Positions 9,228-18,915 of a stretch of DNA of 55,912 nucleotides are shown in pieces. Every line of letters begins with the position of its first letter. Positions within the stretch are counted from its first letter, which is position 1. The notes under the pieces are model-generated. The model saw nothing but the letters and a program-made list of their open reading frames with translations, had not been told where the DNA came from and did no database searches. The stretch lies in the NCBI GenBank assembly GCA_026706985.1, contig JAPOXR010000018.1:1-55912 (forward strand). The letters run 5' to 3'. Made by a program: the position numbers and the translations under genes. This DNA is from Paracoccaceae bacterium (GTDB lineage: Bacteria > Pseudomonadota > Alphaproteobacteria > Rhodobacterales > Rhodobacteraceae).

Positions 9228-9268
9228 TCACCCTGCGGTAATCGCTGCATCTGCACACTGCAACGCCT

Positions 9269-10366
9269 ATGTTTGAAACATTGACAGCTCTCGGCATCGA
9301 GAGCAGCTGTGATGATACCGCGGCTTCGGTGGTCTGCCGCCATGCCGATGGAACAGCGGATATCCGCTCTTCGATCGTGTTCGGCCAGGGTGAACTGCAC
9401 CGTCCCTACGGTGGCGTGGTTCCGGAAGTGGCGGCGCGGGCGCACACCGAAAGGCTGGATCATTGTGCGCAAAGGGCACTCCATTCCGCTGGTATGGCGC
9501 TCAGCGGTATCGACCTGCTCGCGGTGACAGCGGGACCCGGGCTGATCGGTGGATTGATGGCCGGAATCGCATTCGCCAAAGGCCTTGCCGCGGGCTCCGG
9601 CAAACCGCTCATCGGGGTCAATCATCTGGCCGGGCATGCGCTGACCGGGCGCATGACCCATGGGCTGTGTTTTCCCTATCTCGCGCTGCTTGTCTCCGGT
9701 GGCCACTGTCAGTTTCTGGCGGTGAAATCCGCGGATCAATTCCTGCGGCTGGGAGGCACGATTGACGATGCGCCGGGCGAGGCGTTTGACAAATCGGCGC
9801 GCGTGCTCGGCCTGGCGCAGCCGGGAGGTCCGGCAATCGAAGCGGCGGCAATGCAGGGATACGACAAGCGCTTCCGCTTCCCGCGGCCGCTCTCCGGCCG
9901 GGATGGCTGCAATATGTCATTCTCCGGACTGAAGACGGCCCTGCTGAAAGAGGCCGATCGATTGCGGCATGGCGGCGCACTCGCGGCTGCGGATGTGTGT
10001 GATCTGTCCGCCGGATTCGAGGCAGCGGTCGCCGATGTGCTCGTGGAAAAAACCGCGGCCGCGGCTGAGGCATTTCGGAACGGCATTGGAGAGGCCGCCC
10101 ACACCTTCACTGTCTGCGGTGGTGTCGCCGCGAACCGGCGGGTCCGTGACCGGTTGGAAGCTTTGTGCGCATCGACCGGGATGACATTCGTCGCCCCGGC
10201 ACCGCATTACTGCACTGACAATGCCGCCATGATCGCCTGGGCGGGCATTGAGCGGTTCAGGCTCGGCCATCGCGACGGATTTGCGCTCGGTGCCCGGCCG
10301 CGCTGGCCTCTCGATGAGGTGAGCCCGCCGATTCTGGGCTCCGGCCGCAAGGGGCCGAAATCCTGA
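9269..10366 (+). CDS. tsaD: tRNA N6-adenosine threonylcarbamoyltransferase TsaD
   Basis: A 365-residue ASKHA-fold enzyme that transfers threonylcarbamoyl from the AMP ester to A37 of ANN-decoding tRNAs (t6A), together with TsaB and TsaE. The opening [15 protein letters not shown] is the family signature. The metal-binding pair H119 and H123 sits in VNHLAGHAL, and LVSGGH and GGVAANRR are present. The partner gene tsaE is in the same window at 13661. The gene is intact and divergently paired with hemD. Confidence 0.95.
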   Translation: MFETLTALGIESSCDDTAASVVCRHADGTADIRSSIVFGQGELHRPYGGVVPEVAARAHTERLDHCAQRALHSAGMALSGIDLLAVTAGPGLIGGLMAGIAFAKGLAAGSGKPLIGVNHLAGHALTGRMTHGLCFPYLALLVSGGHCQFLAVKSADQFLRLGGTIDDAPGEAFDKSARVLGLAQPGGPAIEAAAMQGYDKRFRFPRPLSGRDGCNMSFSGLKTALLKEADRLRHGGALAAADVCDLSAGFEAAVADVLVEKTAAAAEAFRNGIGEAAHTFTVCGGVAANRRVRDRLEALCASTGMTFVAPAPHYCTDNAAMIAWAGIERFRLGHRDGFALGARPRWPLDEVSPPILGSGRKGPKS

Positions 10367-10443
10367 ATACTGTGCGTTACCGGTTCCCTTGGCGGTAAAT
10401 GGCGGCTAATCACCGCGCTTGATGCAAGAGAACTGGAGACAAA

Positions 10444-10866
10444 ATGGCCTACTGGCTTTTTAAGTCGGAACCCGGGGAATGGAGCTGGGACGATCAGCTT
10501 GCCAAGGACGGTGAAGGCGAAGAATGGGACGGCATCCGCAATTACCAGGCACGCAATAATATGCGGTCGATGCAGGTCGGCGAGTTGGGATTCTTCTACC
10601 ACTCGCAGTCAGACAAGGCGGTGATGGGTATCGTCGAAGTGTGCGCGCCCTGCCATCCCGACAGCACCACGGATGATCCGCGCTGGGAATGCGTCGATGT
10701 CCGCGCGGTGGCGACGATGCCCCGTCCGGTCACGCTTGCCGACTGTAAGGCGGATGCACGGCTCGCCGGCATGGTGCTGGTGAACAACACGCGGCTGTCG
10801 GTGCAGCCAGTCACCGAAGAGGAATGGAAAATCGTCTGCGAACTCGGCGGATATTCGCAATCCTAA
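10444..10866 (+). CDS. EVE domain-containing protein
   Basis: A 140-residue single-domain EVE protein (PUA-like fold), starting MAYWLFKSEPGEWSWDDQ with the typical WDGIRNYQARNN motif around residues 28-40. EVE domains bind modified bases in nucleic acids; in bacteria these short proteins often sit near tRNA modification or heme genes, as here beside tsaD. The start ATG has a good GGAG ribosome-binding site five bases upstream. Its stop lies only seven bases from the convergent ahcY stop. Confidence 0.88.
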   Translation: MAYWLFKSEPGEWSWDDQLAKDGEGEEWDGIRNYQARNNMRSMQVGELGFFYHSQSDKAVMGIVEVCAPCHPDSTTDDPRWECVDVRAVATMPRPVTLADCKADARLAGMVLVNNTRLSVQPVTEEEWKIVCELGGYSQS

Positions 10867-10873
10867 GCATGGA

Positions 10874-12268
10874 TCAATAGCGGTAATGCTCGGCCTTGAA
10901 GGGCCCGTTTTTGTCGACACCGATATAATCCGCCTGTTCCCGGCTCAGCGCCGTCAACTGCGCGCCGAGGCGGCCGAGATGCAGCCGCGCGACTTTCTCG
11001 TCAAGATGCTTCGGCAGGATGTGGACTGACTTGTCATACTGTTCCGAACGGGTCCAGAGTTCGATCTGGGCAATGACCTGATTGGTGAAACTCGCCGACA
11101 TGACAAAGCTCGGATGGCCGGTGGCGTTTCCGAGATTGAGCAGACGGCCTTCCGACAACAGGATAATCCGCCGTCCGGACGGCATCTCGATCAGATCGAC
11201 CTGATCCTTGACATGCGTCCATTTATGGTTGCGCAGCGACGCCACCTGAATCTCGTTGTCGAAATGCCCGATATTGCCGACAATCGCCATGTCCTTCATG
11301 GCGCGCATATGTTCAATCCGGATGATGTCGCGGTTGCCGGTGGCGGTGACGAAAATGTCGGCAACCGGCAGAGCCTCTTCCAAAGTCACAACCGCATAGC
11401 CATCCATGGCCGCCTGCAGGGCGCAGATCGGATCAATCTCGGTCACCATCACCCGGGCACCGGCGCCTCTGAGTGAGGCGGCGGAGCCCTTACCGACATC
11501 TCCATAGCCGCAGATGACCGCAATCTTCCCGGCAACCATGGTGTCAGTGGCGCGCCGGATGCCATCGACCAGGCTCTCCCGGCAGCCATATTTATTGTCG
11601 AATTTCGATTTCGTGACGCTGTCATTCACATTGATCGCCGGAAAGGGAAGTTTCCCCTGTTCCTTGAGTTGATACAGCCGGTTCACGCCGGTGGTGGTTT
11701 CCTCGGTGACGCCCCGGATCATGTCGCGCTGCCGGCTGAACCAACCTGGTGACGCCTGCATGCGTCTGCGGATCATGGCGAAGAGCGACTCTTCCTCCTC
11801 CGATTGCGGTGTGCCGATGAGTTCCGGCTCGCCGGCTTCCACCCGCGCGCCCATAATCACATACAAAGTCGCATCGCCGCCATCGTCGAGGATCATGTTG
11901 GCGCCGCCCTGCGCAAACTGGAATATCCGATCCGCATAATCCCAGTATTCATCCAGAGTTTCGCCCTTGACCGCGAAAACCGGAATGCCCGTCTCCGCTA
12001 TCGCCGCTGCGGCATGATCCTGGGTGGAGAAAATATTACACGACGCCCAGCGGATTTCAGCACCGAGCAAAGCCAGCGTCTCGATCAGGATGGCGGTCTG
12101 TATCGTCATATGCAGGGATCCGGCGATCCTCGCGCCGGCCAATGGTCTGGCATCGGCGAATTCCTCACGCACGGCCATCAGGCCGGGCATTTCGGTTTCG
12201 GCGATTTCGATTTCCCTGCGGCCGAATTCGGCCAGCGAAATATCCTTGACGATATAATCTGGTGACAT
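10874..12268 (-). CDS. ahcY: adenosylhomocysteinase
   Basis: A 464-residue S-adenosylhomocysteine hydrolase, which splits SAH to adenosine and homocysteine and so keeps the methylation cycle running. Signatures are the NAD-binding [26 protein letters not shown], and the C-terminal [13 protein letters not shown] start at the ATG at 12268 (MSPDYIVKD), which matches the family. The open frame continues about 89 codons upstream, but that part overlaps the promoter region and the first codons of the divergent HD gene and does not look like protein. I saw no convincing SAH riboswitch in the ~100-base divergent intergenic region. Confidence 0.95.
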   Translation of the reverse strand: MSPDYIVKDISLAEFGRREIEIAETEMPGLMAVREEFADARPLAGARIAGSLHMTIQTAILIETLALLGAEIRWASCNIFSTQDHAAAAIAETGIPVFAVKGETLDEYWDYADRIFQFAQGGANMILDDGGDATLYVIMGARVEAGEPELIGTPQSEEEESLFAMIRRRMQASPGWFSRQRDMIRGVTEETTTGVNRLYQLKEQGKLPFPAINVNDSVTKSKFDNKYGCRESLVDGIRRATDTMVAGKIAVICGYGDVGKGSAASLRGAGARVMVTEIDPICALQAAMDGYAVVTLEEALPVADIFVTATGNRDIIRIEHMRAMKDMAIVGNIGHFDNEIQVASLRNHKWTHVKDQVDLIEMPSGRRIILLSEGRLLNLGNATGHPSFVMSASFTNQVIAQIELWTRSEQYDKSVHILPKHLDEKVARLHLGRLGAQLTALSREQADYIGVDKNGPFKAEHYRY

Positions 12269-12367
12269 GATGGACCGATGCTTTATGAATGCGCATCGCC
12301 CGTTAACACCGCCTGTATTGCACCACAATGCTTCGGTGTGGCCGGCCAAGTAAAACCGGAACAGGAC

Positions 12368-12952
12368 ATGAAGCAGCCGCGCGCCTGGCAAAGAATGCTC
12401 TCCGACAGACGGTTGGATCTTCTTGATCCGTCGCCGACCGATATTGAAATCCAGGATATCGCCCATGGGCTGGCCTTTGTCGCCCGGTGGAACGGGCAGA
12501 CAACCGGCAGCCATCCCTATTCCGTCGCCGAACACTCACTGCTTGTTGAGCGGATTTACCGGATCAGGAACCGGGATAGTGAGAGCCGCTGGAATCTCGC
12601 GGCGCTGCTGCATGATGCGGCCGAGTATGTGATCGGTGATATGATCTCACCGGTCAAAAACGCTCTCGGCGACGAATACAGGATTCTCGAGGATCGTATC
12701 GCCGGGGCCATCTTCATGCGGTTCGGGCTTCCGGCGGTGTTGCCGGTGCCGGTGGCGCGCGCCATCAAGTCGGCCGACCGCTCGTCGGCGTGGCTGGAAG
12801 CGACGCAGATCGTCGGATTCAAGCATGCGGAAGCCGGTCGGCTGTTCGGCGGCAAACCATCCGATAAAATCGCATCTATCCGAATCCGCCCGCTTTCGGC
12901 GAAAGTGGCGAAGGAAAGGTTCCTGCGCCGGTTTGACGAGTTGCTGGACTGA
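12368..12952 (+). CDS. HD-domain hydrolase (YfbR-like)
   Basis: A 194-residue HD-superfamily phosphohydrolase. The order H (in [10 protein letters not shown]), HD (in [13 protein letters not shown]) and a later D (in [13 protein letters not shown]) gives the metal ligands of the YfbR/HDDC2 type, which acts on 5'-deoxynucleotides. The substrate here is not proven. The start chosen is the ATG at 12368 (MKQPRAW), preceded by GGAACAGGAC; the open frame reaches back to 12278 but without a ribosome-binding site. The gene is divergent from ahcY. Confidence 0.78.
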   Translation: MKQPRAWQRMLSDRRLDLLDPSPTDIEIQDIAHGLAFVARWNGQTTGSHPYSVAEHSLLVERIYRIRNRDSESRWNLAALLHDAAEYVIGDMISPVKNALGDEYRILEDRIAGAIFMRFGLPAVLPVPVARAIKSADRSSAWLEATQIVGFKHAEAGRLFGGKPSDKIASIRIRPLSAKVAKERFLRRFDELLD

Positions 12953-12962
12953 CCCGCCGGCC

Positions 12963-13601
12963 TCAGCCGGAATTCACCCGGCAGCTGACGCGCTCGGCAA
13001 TTTCCCCGGCAGAGGTATCGCGGCGGAAAAAATCGGCAAATCCGGATTTCGGCAGCATCAGATAAGTGAATGAAGTGTGATCGACGAGGTAATCCGCGTC
13101 ACCCGTTTCCTGCTTTTTGAAATATACCCGGTATGCGTCAGCGGCCGCTTTCACCTGCTCCACGGTTCCGGTGAGGCCGATCAGCTTCGGGTGATGCGCC
13201 TCGGCGTATTCGGCCACGACCTCCGCGGTGTCGCGTTCGGGGTCGACGGAAATGAATACCGGGACCGCATCGATTCCCTGTTCCGCCAGAATATCGACCG
13301 CAACCGCATTGCGGGCAATGTCGAACGGACAGACATCGGGACAGTAGGTATAGCCGAAATAGACCAGGGCGGGCTTGGTGATCACATCACTCTCACTCAC
13401 CGGGAGGCCGCTGCCATCAACCAGATTGAAGGGTCCGCCGACATCGCCGCTTCCCATCCGCGACCCTCCGCAGTCACCGATGGCGGGCTTTGCCATGAAG
13501 ACGAACAGCAGCGACCCGAGAATCAGGGCCAGAAGTGCCGCGCCGGCGGCCAGTGCATAGATCTTGGTCAACTCCACTCCCGTCCCGGCCTTTATTGGCA
13601 T
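12963..13601 (-). CDS. SCO family copper protein
   Basis: A 212-residue SCO1/SenC-type protein with one N-terminal membrane anchor (about residues 14-37) and a periplasmic thioredoxin-like domain. The copper ligands C87 and C91 in YCPDVCP and H175 in VDHTSF are all present. The family delivers copper to the CuA site of cytochrome c oxidase. An ISVDPERD segment is typical. The stop lies ten bases from the convergent stop of the HD gene, and no oxidase genes are nearby. Confidence 0.88.
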   Translation of the reverse strand: MPIKAGTGVELTKIYALAAGAALLALILGSLLFVFMAKPAIGDCGGSRMGSGDVGGPFNLVDGSGLPVSESDVITKPALVYFGYTYCPDVCPFDIARNAVAVDILAEQGIDAVPVFISVDPERDTAEVVAEYAEAHHPKLIGLTGTVEQVKAAADAYRVYFKKQETGDADYLVDHTSFTYLMLPKSGFADFFRRDTSAGEIAERVSCRVNSG

Positions 13602-13660
13602 TCAATCTTCTTTGCTGTTCCGATACCTAGGGCTGACGCGTATGAATTTCCAGTTGCACC

Positions 13661-14179
13661 GTGACCGCAATCACATCCCGCACCGAAGAATCCGAACATG
13701 GCTGCCCATTGCAGCCTGCCCGCACCTGTCGAAACCAGTCCGAGACCGAACGGATTGCCGAGGCGTTGGCTGAGATTGCCGAACCGGGAGACTGTTATCT
13801 GCTTTCCGGTCCGATCGGCGCCGGCAAATCCGTTTTCGCGCGAAGCTTCATCCAGGCCAGACTGCGGCAGTTCGGACTTTATGAGGAAGTGCCCTCGCCA
13901 ACCTATACGCTGGTGCAGATCTACCAGGCCGGGCCGGTGCAGATCTGGCATTCCGACCTGTTCCGCCTGAATTCCCCGGCCGAGGTGACAGAGCTGGCAC
14001 TGCAGGATGCCTTCCCGCACGCCATCAGTCTTGTTGAATGGCCCGACCGTCTGGGTGGTCTTGCGCCCAGGGATGCGGTCAGGATCGCATTCGAACATAT
14101 CGATGCCGCCCCCGGCGGGCGTCTGCTCAGATTCAAACACTCATCGGGACGCATCGGCGATTGTCTGCGGCATGCGTGA
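13661..14179 (+). CDS. tsaE: tRNA threonylcarbamoyladenosine biosynthesis ATPase TsaE
   Basis: A 172-residue P-loop ATPase of the t6A complex. Walker A is GPIGAGKS (50-57), followed by SPTYTLVQIY and HSDLFRL, both diagnostic. It works with TsaD, encoded 3.3 kb away, and TsaB. The GTG at 13661 gives the longest form; the first ~25 residues are unusual and a later start is possible. Its 3' end overlaps the start of the kinase gene amgK by eight bases, opening a compact operon that runs to trxA. Confidence 0.88.
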   Translation: MTAITSRTEESEHGCPLQPARTCRNQSETERIAEALAEIAEPGDCYLLSGPIGAGKSVFARSFIQARLRQFGLYEEVPSPTYTLVQIYQAGPVQIWHSDLFRLNSPAEVTELALQDAFPHAISLVEWPDRLGGLAPRDAVRIAFEHIDAAPGGRLLRFKHSSGRIGDCLRHA

Positions 14180-15176
14180 ACAGGCGCTGAAGAGACTGCT
14201 CGAGACCGCCGGGTGGGCGGATGCGGTGCGGCGGAGGCTTGCGGGCGACGCCTCCAACCGGAGTTTTCACCGCCTCTGTTCGCATGGCGGTGCGACCGTC
14301 ATTCTGATGGATGCGGATCCCCGTGCCTGCGGTCCGCTTACCCCCTTCATCCGCGCAACCACGCATTTGCGTTCACTGAGGCTCAGCGCCCCGGAAATCA
14401 TTGCCGCCGACGAGATCCATGGATTCCTGCTGCTTGAGGATCTGGGGGATGCGTTGTTTGCACGCGTTGCCGGTGACAATCCACAATTGGAGGAGGAGCT
14501 GTATTTCGCCGTGATTGACCTCCTCGCCGAGCTGCGTTCAGCCCCGTCGGCGGGAGATTTCCCGCCCTATTCGCCCCCGCAACAGGCGGGTCTGGCGGCG
14601 CTGTCATTCGAATGGTACCGCCCGGCGGCCACATCCACCCCATTGCCGGCGGCGGCGGAAAATCGTTTCCGGCGTATCATTTCCGGTCTGATTTCAGCGC
14701 TTCCGGGACCGATGGTGTTTGTGCACCGGGACTGCCATGCGGAAAACCTGATCTGGCTTCCCGAACGCGTCGGCATCAGGCGCGTGGGGTTGATCGACTA
14801 TCAGGATGCGGCACTCGGGCATCCGGCATATGACTTGGTGTCGCTGCTCGAAGACGCGCGCCGTGATATCGCCGCACCGCTCCGGGAAGCGTCATTGCGG
14901 CGTTACTGTGATCTCACCGGCGTCAGCGCCGCGGCGCTGGAACAGGCTATCGCCATATGCGGGGCGCAGCGGAATCTCCGGATCATCGGCGTGTTCGCAC
15001 GCCTCGCCATACGCGACGGCAAGCCCGGTTATCTGAAACTGCTGCCACGGGTCTGGGCGCATCTCATGCATGATCTCTCGCAGCCCGTGCTGGCGGAACT
15101 GGCGGAGTTTGTGACGGAATATCTTCCCGGGCCCGATGCCGCCACCCTGCGTCGGATCGGGGAAAAAGCAAATTGA
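14172..15176 (+). CDS. amgK: N-acetylmuramate/N-acetylglucosamine kinase-like phosphotransferase
   Basis: A 334-residue aminoglycoside phosphotransferase-fold kinase. The catalytic loop reads VHRDCHAENL, with the metal-binding LIDYQDA following. Position and sequence fit AmgK, the anomeric kinase that makes MurNAc-1-phosphate or GlcNAc-1-phosphate in the peptidoglycan recycling route that bypasses de novo UDP-MurNAc synthesis. The partner MurU is encoded next with overlapping stop and start. The ATG at 14172 overlaps tsaE; an upstream extension of the frame lies inside tsaE and is rejected. Confidence 0.82.
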   Translation: MREQALKRLLETAGWADAVRRRLAGDASNRSFHRLCSHGGATVILMDADPRACGPLTPFIRATTHLRSLRLSAPEIIAADEIHGFLLLEDLGDALFARVAGDNPQLEEELYFAVIDLLAELRSAPSAGDFPPYSPPQQAGLAALSFEWYRPAATSTPLPAAAENRFRRIISGLISALPGPMVFVHRDCHAENLIWLPERVGIRRVGLIDYQDAALGHPAYDLVSLLEDARRDIAAPLREASLRRYCDLTGVSAAALEQAIAICGAQRNLRIIGVFARLAIRDGKPGYLKLLPRVWAHLMHDLSQPVLAELAEFVTEYLPGPDAATLRRIGEKAN

Positions 15177-15868
15177 AAATCAATGCGGCCATGGTGTTTG
15201 CCGCCGGCTTCGGCACCCGCTTAGGCACCCTTGTCGCCGACCGGCCGAAGCCGATGATCCAGGTCGGAGGACGGCTGCTCATCGATCACGCGCTGGATAT
15301 TGTCGGCGGTGCCGGAATTCACAATCCGGTTGTCAATCTGCATTATCACGCGGCGAAGCTCGCTGGATATCTGCAGCACCGCCCCGGCGTTCAGACGGTG
15401 TTGGAACGGCCGCAAATTCTGGACACGGGCGGCGGTCTCAGCAACGCCGTCAATCTGCTGGGACGGGGTCCGGTCTTCACCCTGAATTCAGATACCGTCT
15501 GGAAGGGCGGCAATCCGTTGACGAAGCTCACCGACGACTGGAAGCCGGAAATGATGGATGCGCTGCTGTTGCTGGTTCCGGCGTGCCGGGCGCATGGGCA
15601 TTCCGGTGCCCCGGATTTTGCGCTTGACCCGGATGGCCGGATCCGACGGGCCGGCAATTCCGGTCTCATCTATACGGGTGCCCAGATCATTGACACACGT
15701 ATCCTCGACGGTGTGGAAAAGAAGGTGTTCTCACTGAATGAGGTGTGGAACGGGTTGATCCGATGCCGGCGGTTATACGGTATCGAATATCCGGGGGAGA
15801 TCGGGGATGCAGGCAGCCCGGAGGGAATCGAAGCGTCAGAGAAGCTGCTGCGATTCGGGCCCGGTTGA
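15173..15868 (+). CDS. murU: N-acetylmuramate α-1-phosphate uridylyltransferase
   Basis: A 231-residue nucleotidyltransferase. It has the signature AAGFGTRL and PKPMIQVGG near the N-terminus, ILDTGGGL in the middle and NSDTVW at the metal site. MurU forms UDP-MurNAc from MurNAc-1-phosphate and UTP in cell-wall sugar recycling, downstream of AmgK. The start is a TTG that overlaps the TGA of amgK, with GGGGAAAAAG before it; the first internal ATG (15191) would remove conserved residues. The order tsaE-amgK-murU is common in Alphaproteobacteria. Confidence 0.85.
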   Translation: MKINAAMVFAAGFGTRLGTLVADRPKPMIQVGGRLLIDHALDIVGGAGIHNPVVNLHYHAAKLAGYLQHRPGVQTVLERPQILDTGGGLSNAVNLLGRGPVFTLNSDTVWKGGNPLTKLTDDWKPEMMDALLLLVPACRAHGHSGAPDFALDPDGRIRRAGNSGLIYTGAQIIDTRILDGVEKKVFSLNEVWNGLIRCRRLYGIEYPGEIGDAGSPEGIEASEKLLRFGPG

Positions 15869-15936
15869 GGTTTTCGCGGTCTTGTGAATCAGTTGCCGAT
15901 GCCGCAAGACAGCGCGTTGCCGGGCGGAGAAGTGGA

Positions 15937-18915
15937 TTGAGCCTGTTTGCAGAGTCGGAAACGCCGCATGTGTATGCGCTTCCCCCCGGTTGCGATTTTG
16001 CCGCCGAATTCGTGCACGGATTGCTGCGCCGGCAGGCCGGATGCCCGCCGGAAACCCTGGCACGCGCTGAGATTTTCCTGAGCACCGGTCGGCTGCGCCG
16101 TAATGTCCGCCGGACACTGCTCAAAAACCCGCCGATCCTGCTGCCGAAACTGCGCTTGGTCACCGAACTGGCCAGTGATTTCCGGTTTCACGACATAGCC
16201 AGGCCGGTGCCGCCGCTGCGCCGACGGCTCGAGTTGTTTCAAGCGGTGTCGAAACTGCTTGAAGGCGATGCACGGTTCGGCGCCGGAACGACGGTTTTCG
16301 GACTGGCCGACAGCCTGGCCACGCTCATGGATGAGATGCATGCCGAGGGTGTGCATCCACGGCAATTGCTTGAACTGGACGTCTCGCAGCATTCAGCTCA
16401 CTGGCGGCAGAGCCTTGTTTTCCTGAACATCATCGCCGAATTCTGGCAGCGGATCGATGAGCCGGACGATCAGGCCCGGCAGCGGATGGTGGTCGAGCGC
16501 CTAATCCGGACATGGCGGACCGAGCCGCCATCACATCCGGTGATTGTTGCCGGCTCAACCGGTTCCCGTGGCGCCACCAGACTGCTGATGAAGGCGGTGG
16601 CGGCGTTGCCGCAGGGTGCGGTGGTGTTTCCCTGTTACGATTTCGAGATGCCCGCGGATGTGTGGGACAGGATGCGCGATGCGCAGGCGGTCGAGGATCA
16701 CCCTCAATTCCGCTTCAAGGTGTTCTTTGATGAGGCCGGCATCGACAGCACAAGGATGCGCGCATGGAACCGGGAAGCGTGGACCTCGCCGGAGCGCAAC
16801 AGGCTGATCTCGCTGGCGCTGCGGCCGGCGCCGGTAACCGATCAATGGCTCGCCGAAGGACCCGGCCTTGCAGGCGTTGCCGAAGCGACCCGGAATATCA
16901 CTCTGGTCGAGGCCCCAAGCCCGCGGGCCGAAGCCATTTCAATCGCCCTGCGGTTGCGTCAGGCGGTTGAGAATGGCGAATCCGCGGCTCTTGTCACCCC
17001 CAACAGGGTTTTGGCGAGACAGGTGAAGGCAGCTCTGGCCCGATGGGATATGCGACTTGATGACCCGGTGGGCGGGCCGCTCGTGGAATCGGTTCCCGGC
17101 AAATTGCTGGGCCAGACGGCGTCGCTTCTCGGGCAGGAGGTGCAGCCGGTTGAACTCATTGCTTTGCTGCGGCACTCACTGGTCCATTCGGCGGTGGAAC
17201 AGGAGCAACATCGCGCCCGTGTCGACAGGCTGGAGACACATTTGCGGAAAGCCTTCCAGCGGGATCCATTGGACCAATCGCTTGAGAGTGAGTTTCCCGA
17301 CAACAGCCCGGACGATCCCGGCGCCGGCGCATGGCGGAGTTGGCTGCAGGGGTTGCTGCGTGATCTCTCATCCCTGTCTCCGGGCCGGCTGGATGAAATC
17401 GTTCCTGCCCACCGCGGCATCATTGAGGCTCTTGTCCGGGGATCGTGCCCGCATGCGGAAGGAACGGGCGGTCTATGGAGGGATGAGGCGGGCCAGTGCG
17501 CCCATGCGGCTCTGGCGGATCTGCAGTCGGAGGGCCCGGCCGGCGGTATCCTCGATATCAGTGCTTACCGGCATATCTTCACATGGCTGACGCGCAACAG
17601 GAATGTCCTTGTCAGTGAAGACACCGATTTGTCGGAGATTTCGCTGTGGTCGACTCTGGAAGCCCGCATGCAGAGTCCGGATGTCATCATTGCAAGCGGT
17701 CTTGATGACAATATGTGGCCTTCACCGGCACCGCTTGACCCATGGCTGAACCGCGACCTGCGGCGGCAGGCGGGTCTGCTGATGCCGGAAAGAGTCACCG
17801 GGCTGGCGGCGCATGATTTCATGCAGGCCGTGTCCGGGCGCAATGTGGTACTGACACGCTGCCTCCGCGATGCGGATTCATCGAATGTACCCTCGCGCTG
17901 GCTCATTCGGCTGACCAATCTGCTGGCGGGTATCGGCGGGGAGGGAAGTCAGGCGCTCGCGGATATGCGCCGGCGGGGACAGGAACTGCTTGATCTTGCA
18001 ACCGCTCTCGAGCGGCCGGCTGAACCGGTAGCGCGGGCCGGAAGACCGGCACCGAAACCGGCGCTGCGGCACCGGCCGAAACGGCTGAGCGTGACCTCGA
18101 TCAGTAAATTGATCACCAACCCTTATGAAATCTATGCCCGGGATATCCTGCGGTTACGGGAAATGCTCCCGATCCGCATGCCGGGAACCGCACCCACCCG
18201 CGGCACCGCGCTGCATGCGGTGATGGATCGTTTTATGCGCCTCGCCGCCGAGCAGCCCGATGCCTTCACCGAGGAGAAGCTCCTTGAGACCGCCGCCAAC
18301 ACTTTAGTGGGTGTGAATGCCCCCGAATACGCGAAGCAACTCTGGCTGGCGCAGCTGCAGGGTATAGCTCAACAATTCATCTCCGAGGAATGGGAGCGCA
18401 GCCGCATTGCCAAGCCCCTTGAGGGTGAGGTCAAGGGCGAGTTTCACATTGAGGAGCTGGATTTCACGCTATCCGCGGTCGCGGACCGGGTGGATCGGGA
18501 CGGCGCGGGTAATCTGGTGGTCTATGATTACAAAACCGGCACCCTGCCGGGTCCGGCCGCTATCAAGCGGCATGACAAACAGATTCCGCTGACCGCGATC
18601 ATGCTGGAGAAGGGTGGCTTTGAAGCCATCCCCGCGGGCCCGGTTAAATCCGCAGCCTATATCCGTATCGGCAAGGAAACCGGAATGAGAGAGGTTGATC
18701 GAACAAAATTGGGCGACGCGGGTGAGGATTTTTTCGCTGCAACCTGGACCGGCTTACTGGCATTGATCACGGCATACAACGATCCGGACACCGCCTATGC
18801 GGCGCGGCGGGATATGCGGCCTATCCGGTTTGAGAGCCCTTACGACCATCTTGCCCGTTATGGCGAATGGGATGAGTCCGACCCGGAGAAAAAGGTGGAA
18901 GACAGTGCGCTTTAA
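15937..18915 (+). CDS. addB: double-strand break repair protein AddB
   Basis: About 992 residues, alphaproteobacterial AddB. It is the helicase-like/nuclease subunit of the AddAB complex that resects double-strand breaks for RecA. A degraded UvrD-type N-terminal region is followed by a C-terminal PD-(D/E)xK nuclease domain (GTALHAVMDRF, then VADRVDRDGAGNL and VVYDYKTG). The start is unclear because the frame is open from 15745 inside murU. I prefer the TTG at 15937, which has GGAG eight bases upstream and gives a normal N-terminus (LSLFAES...). The 3' end overlaps addA. Confidence 0.88.
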   Translation: MSLFAESETPHVYALPPGCDFAAEFVHGLLRRQAGCPPETLARAEIFLSTGRLRRNVRRTLLKNPPILLPKLRLVTELASDFRFHDIARPVPPLRRRLELFQAVSKLLEGDARFGAGTTVFGLADSLATLMDEMHAEGVHPRQLLELDVSQHSAHWRQSLVFLNIIAEFWQRIDEPDDQARQRMVVERLIRTWRTEPPSHPVIVAGSTGSRGATRLLMKAVAALPQGAVVFPCYDFEMPADVWDRMRDAQAVEDHPQFRFKVFFDEAGIDSTRMRAWNREAWTSPERNRLISLALRPAPVTDQWLAEGPGLAGVAEATRNITLVEAPSPRAEAISIALRLRQAVENGESAALVTPNRVLARQVKAALARWDMRLDDPVGGPLVESVPGKLLGQTASLLGQEVQPVELIALLRHSLVHSAVEQEQHRARVDRLETHLRKAFQRDPLDQSLESEFPDNSPDDPGAGAWRSWLQGLLRDLSSLSPGRLDEIVPAHRGIIEALVRGSCPHAEGTGGLWRDEAGQCAHAALADLQSEGPAGGILDISAYRHIFTWLTRNRNVLVSEDTDLSEISLWSTLEARMQSPDVIIASGLDDNMWPSPAPLDPWLNRDLRRQAGLLMPERVTGLAAHDFMQAVSGRNVVLTRCLRDADSSNVPSRWLIRLTNLLAGIGGEGSQALADMRRRGQELLDLATALERPAEPVARAGRPAPKPALRHRPKRLSVTSISKLITNPYEIYARDILRLREMLPIRMPGTAPTRGTALHAVMDRFMRLAAEQPDAFTEEKLLETAANTLVGVNAPEYAKQLWLAQLQGIAQQFISEEWERSRIAKPLEGEVKGEFHIEELDFTLSAVADRVDRDGAGNLVVYDYKTGTLPGPAAIKRHDKQIPLTAIMLEKGGFEAIPAGPVKSAAYIRIGKETGMREVDRTKLGDAGEDFFAATWTGLLALITAYNDPDTAYAARRDMRPIRFESPYDHLARYGEWDESDPEKKVEDSAL

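Noticed and set aside
12269-12367. SAH riboswitch upstream of ahcY
   Set aside because: I looked for the conserved core and pseudoknot pattern on the minus strand and did not find it in this ~100-base spacer.
12269-12535. N-terminal extension of AhcY by about 89 residues
   Set aside because: The family starts at MSPDYIV. The extra part has no similarity, overlaps the divergent gene's first codons, and has no ribosome-binding site.
15745-15936. Longer AddB starting inside murU
   Set aside because: This part overlaps murU, has an unnatural Arg-rich translation, and a TTG with a good ribosome-binding site at 15937 gives a family-like start.
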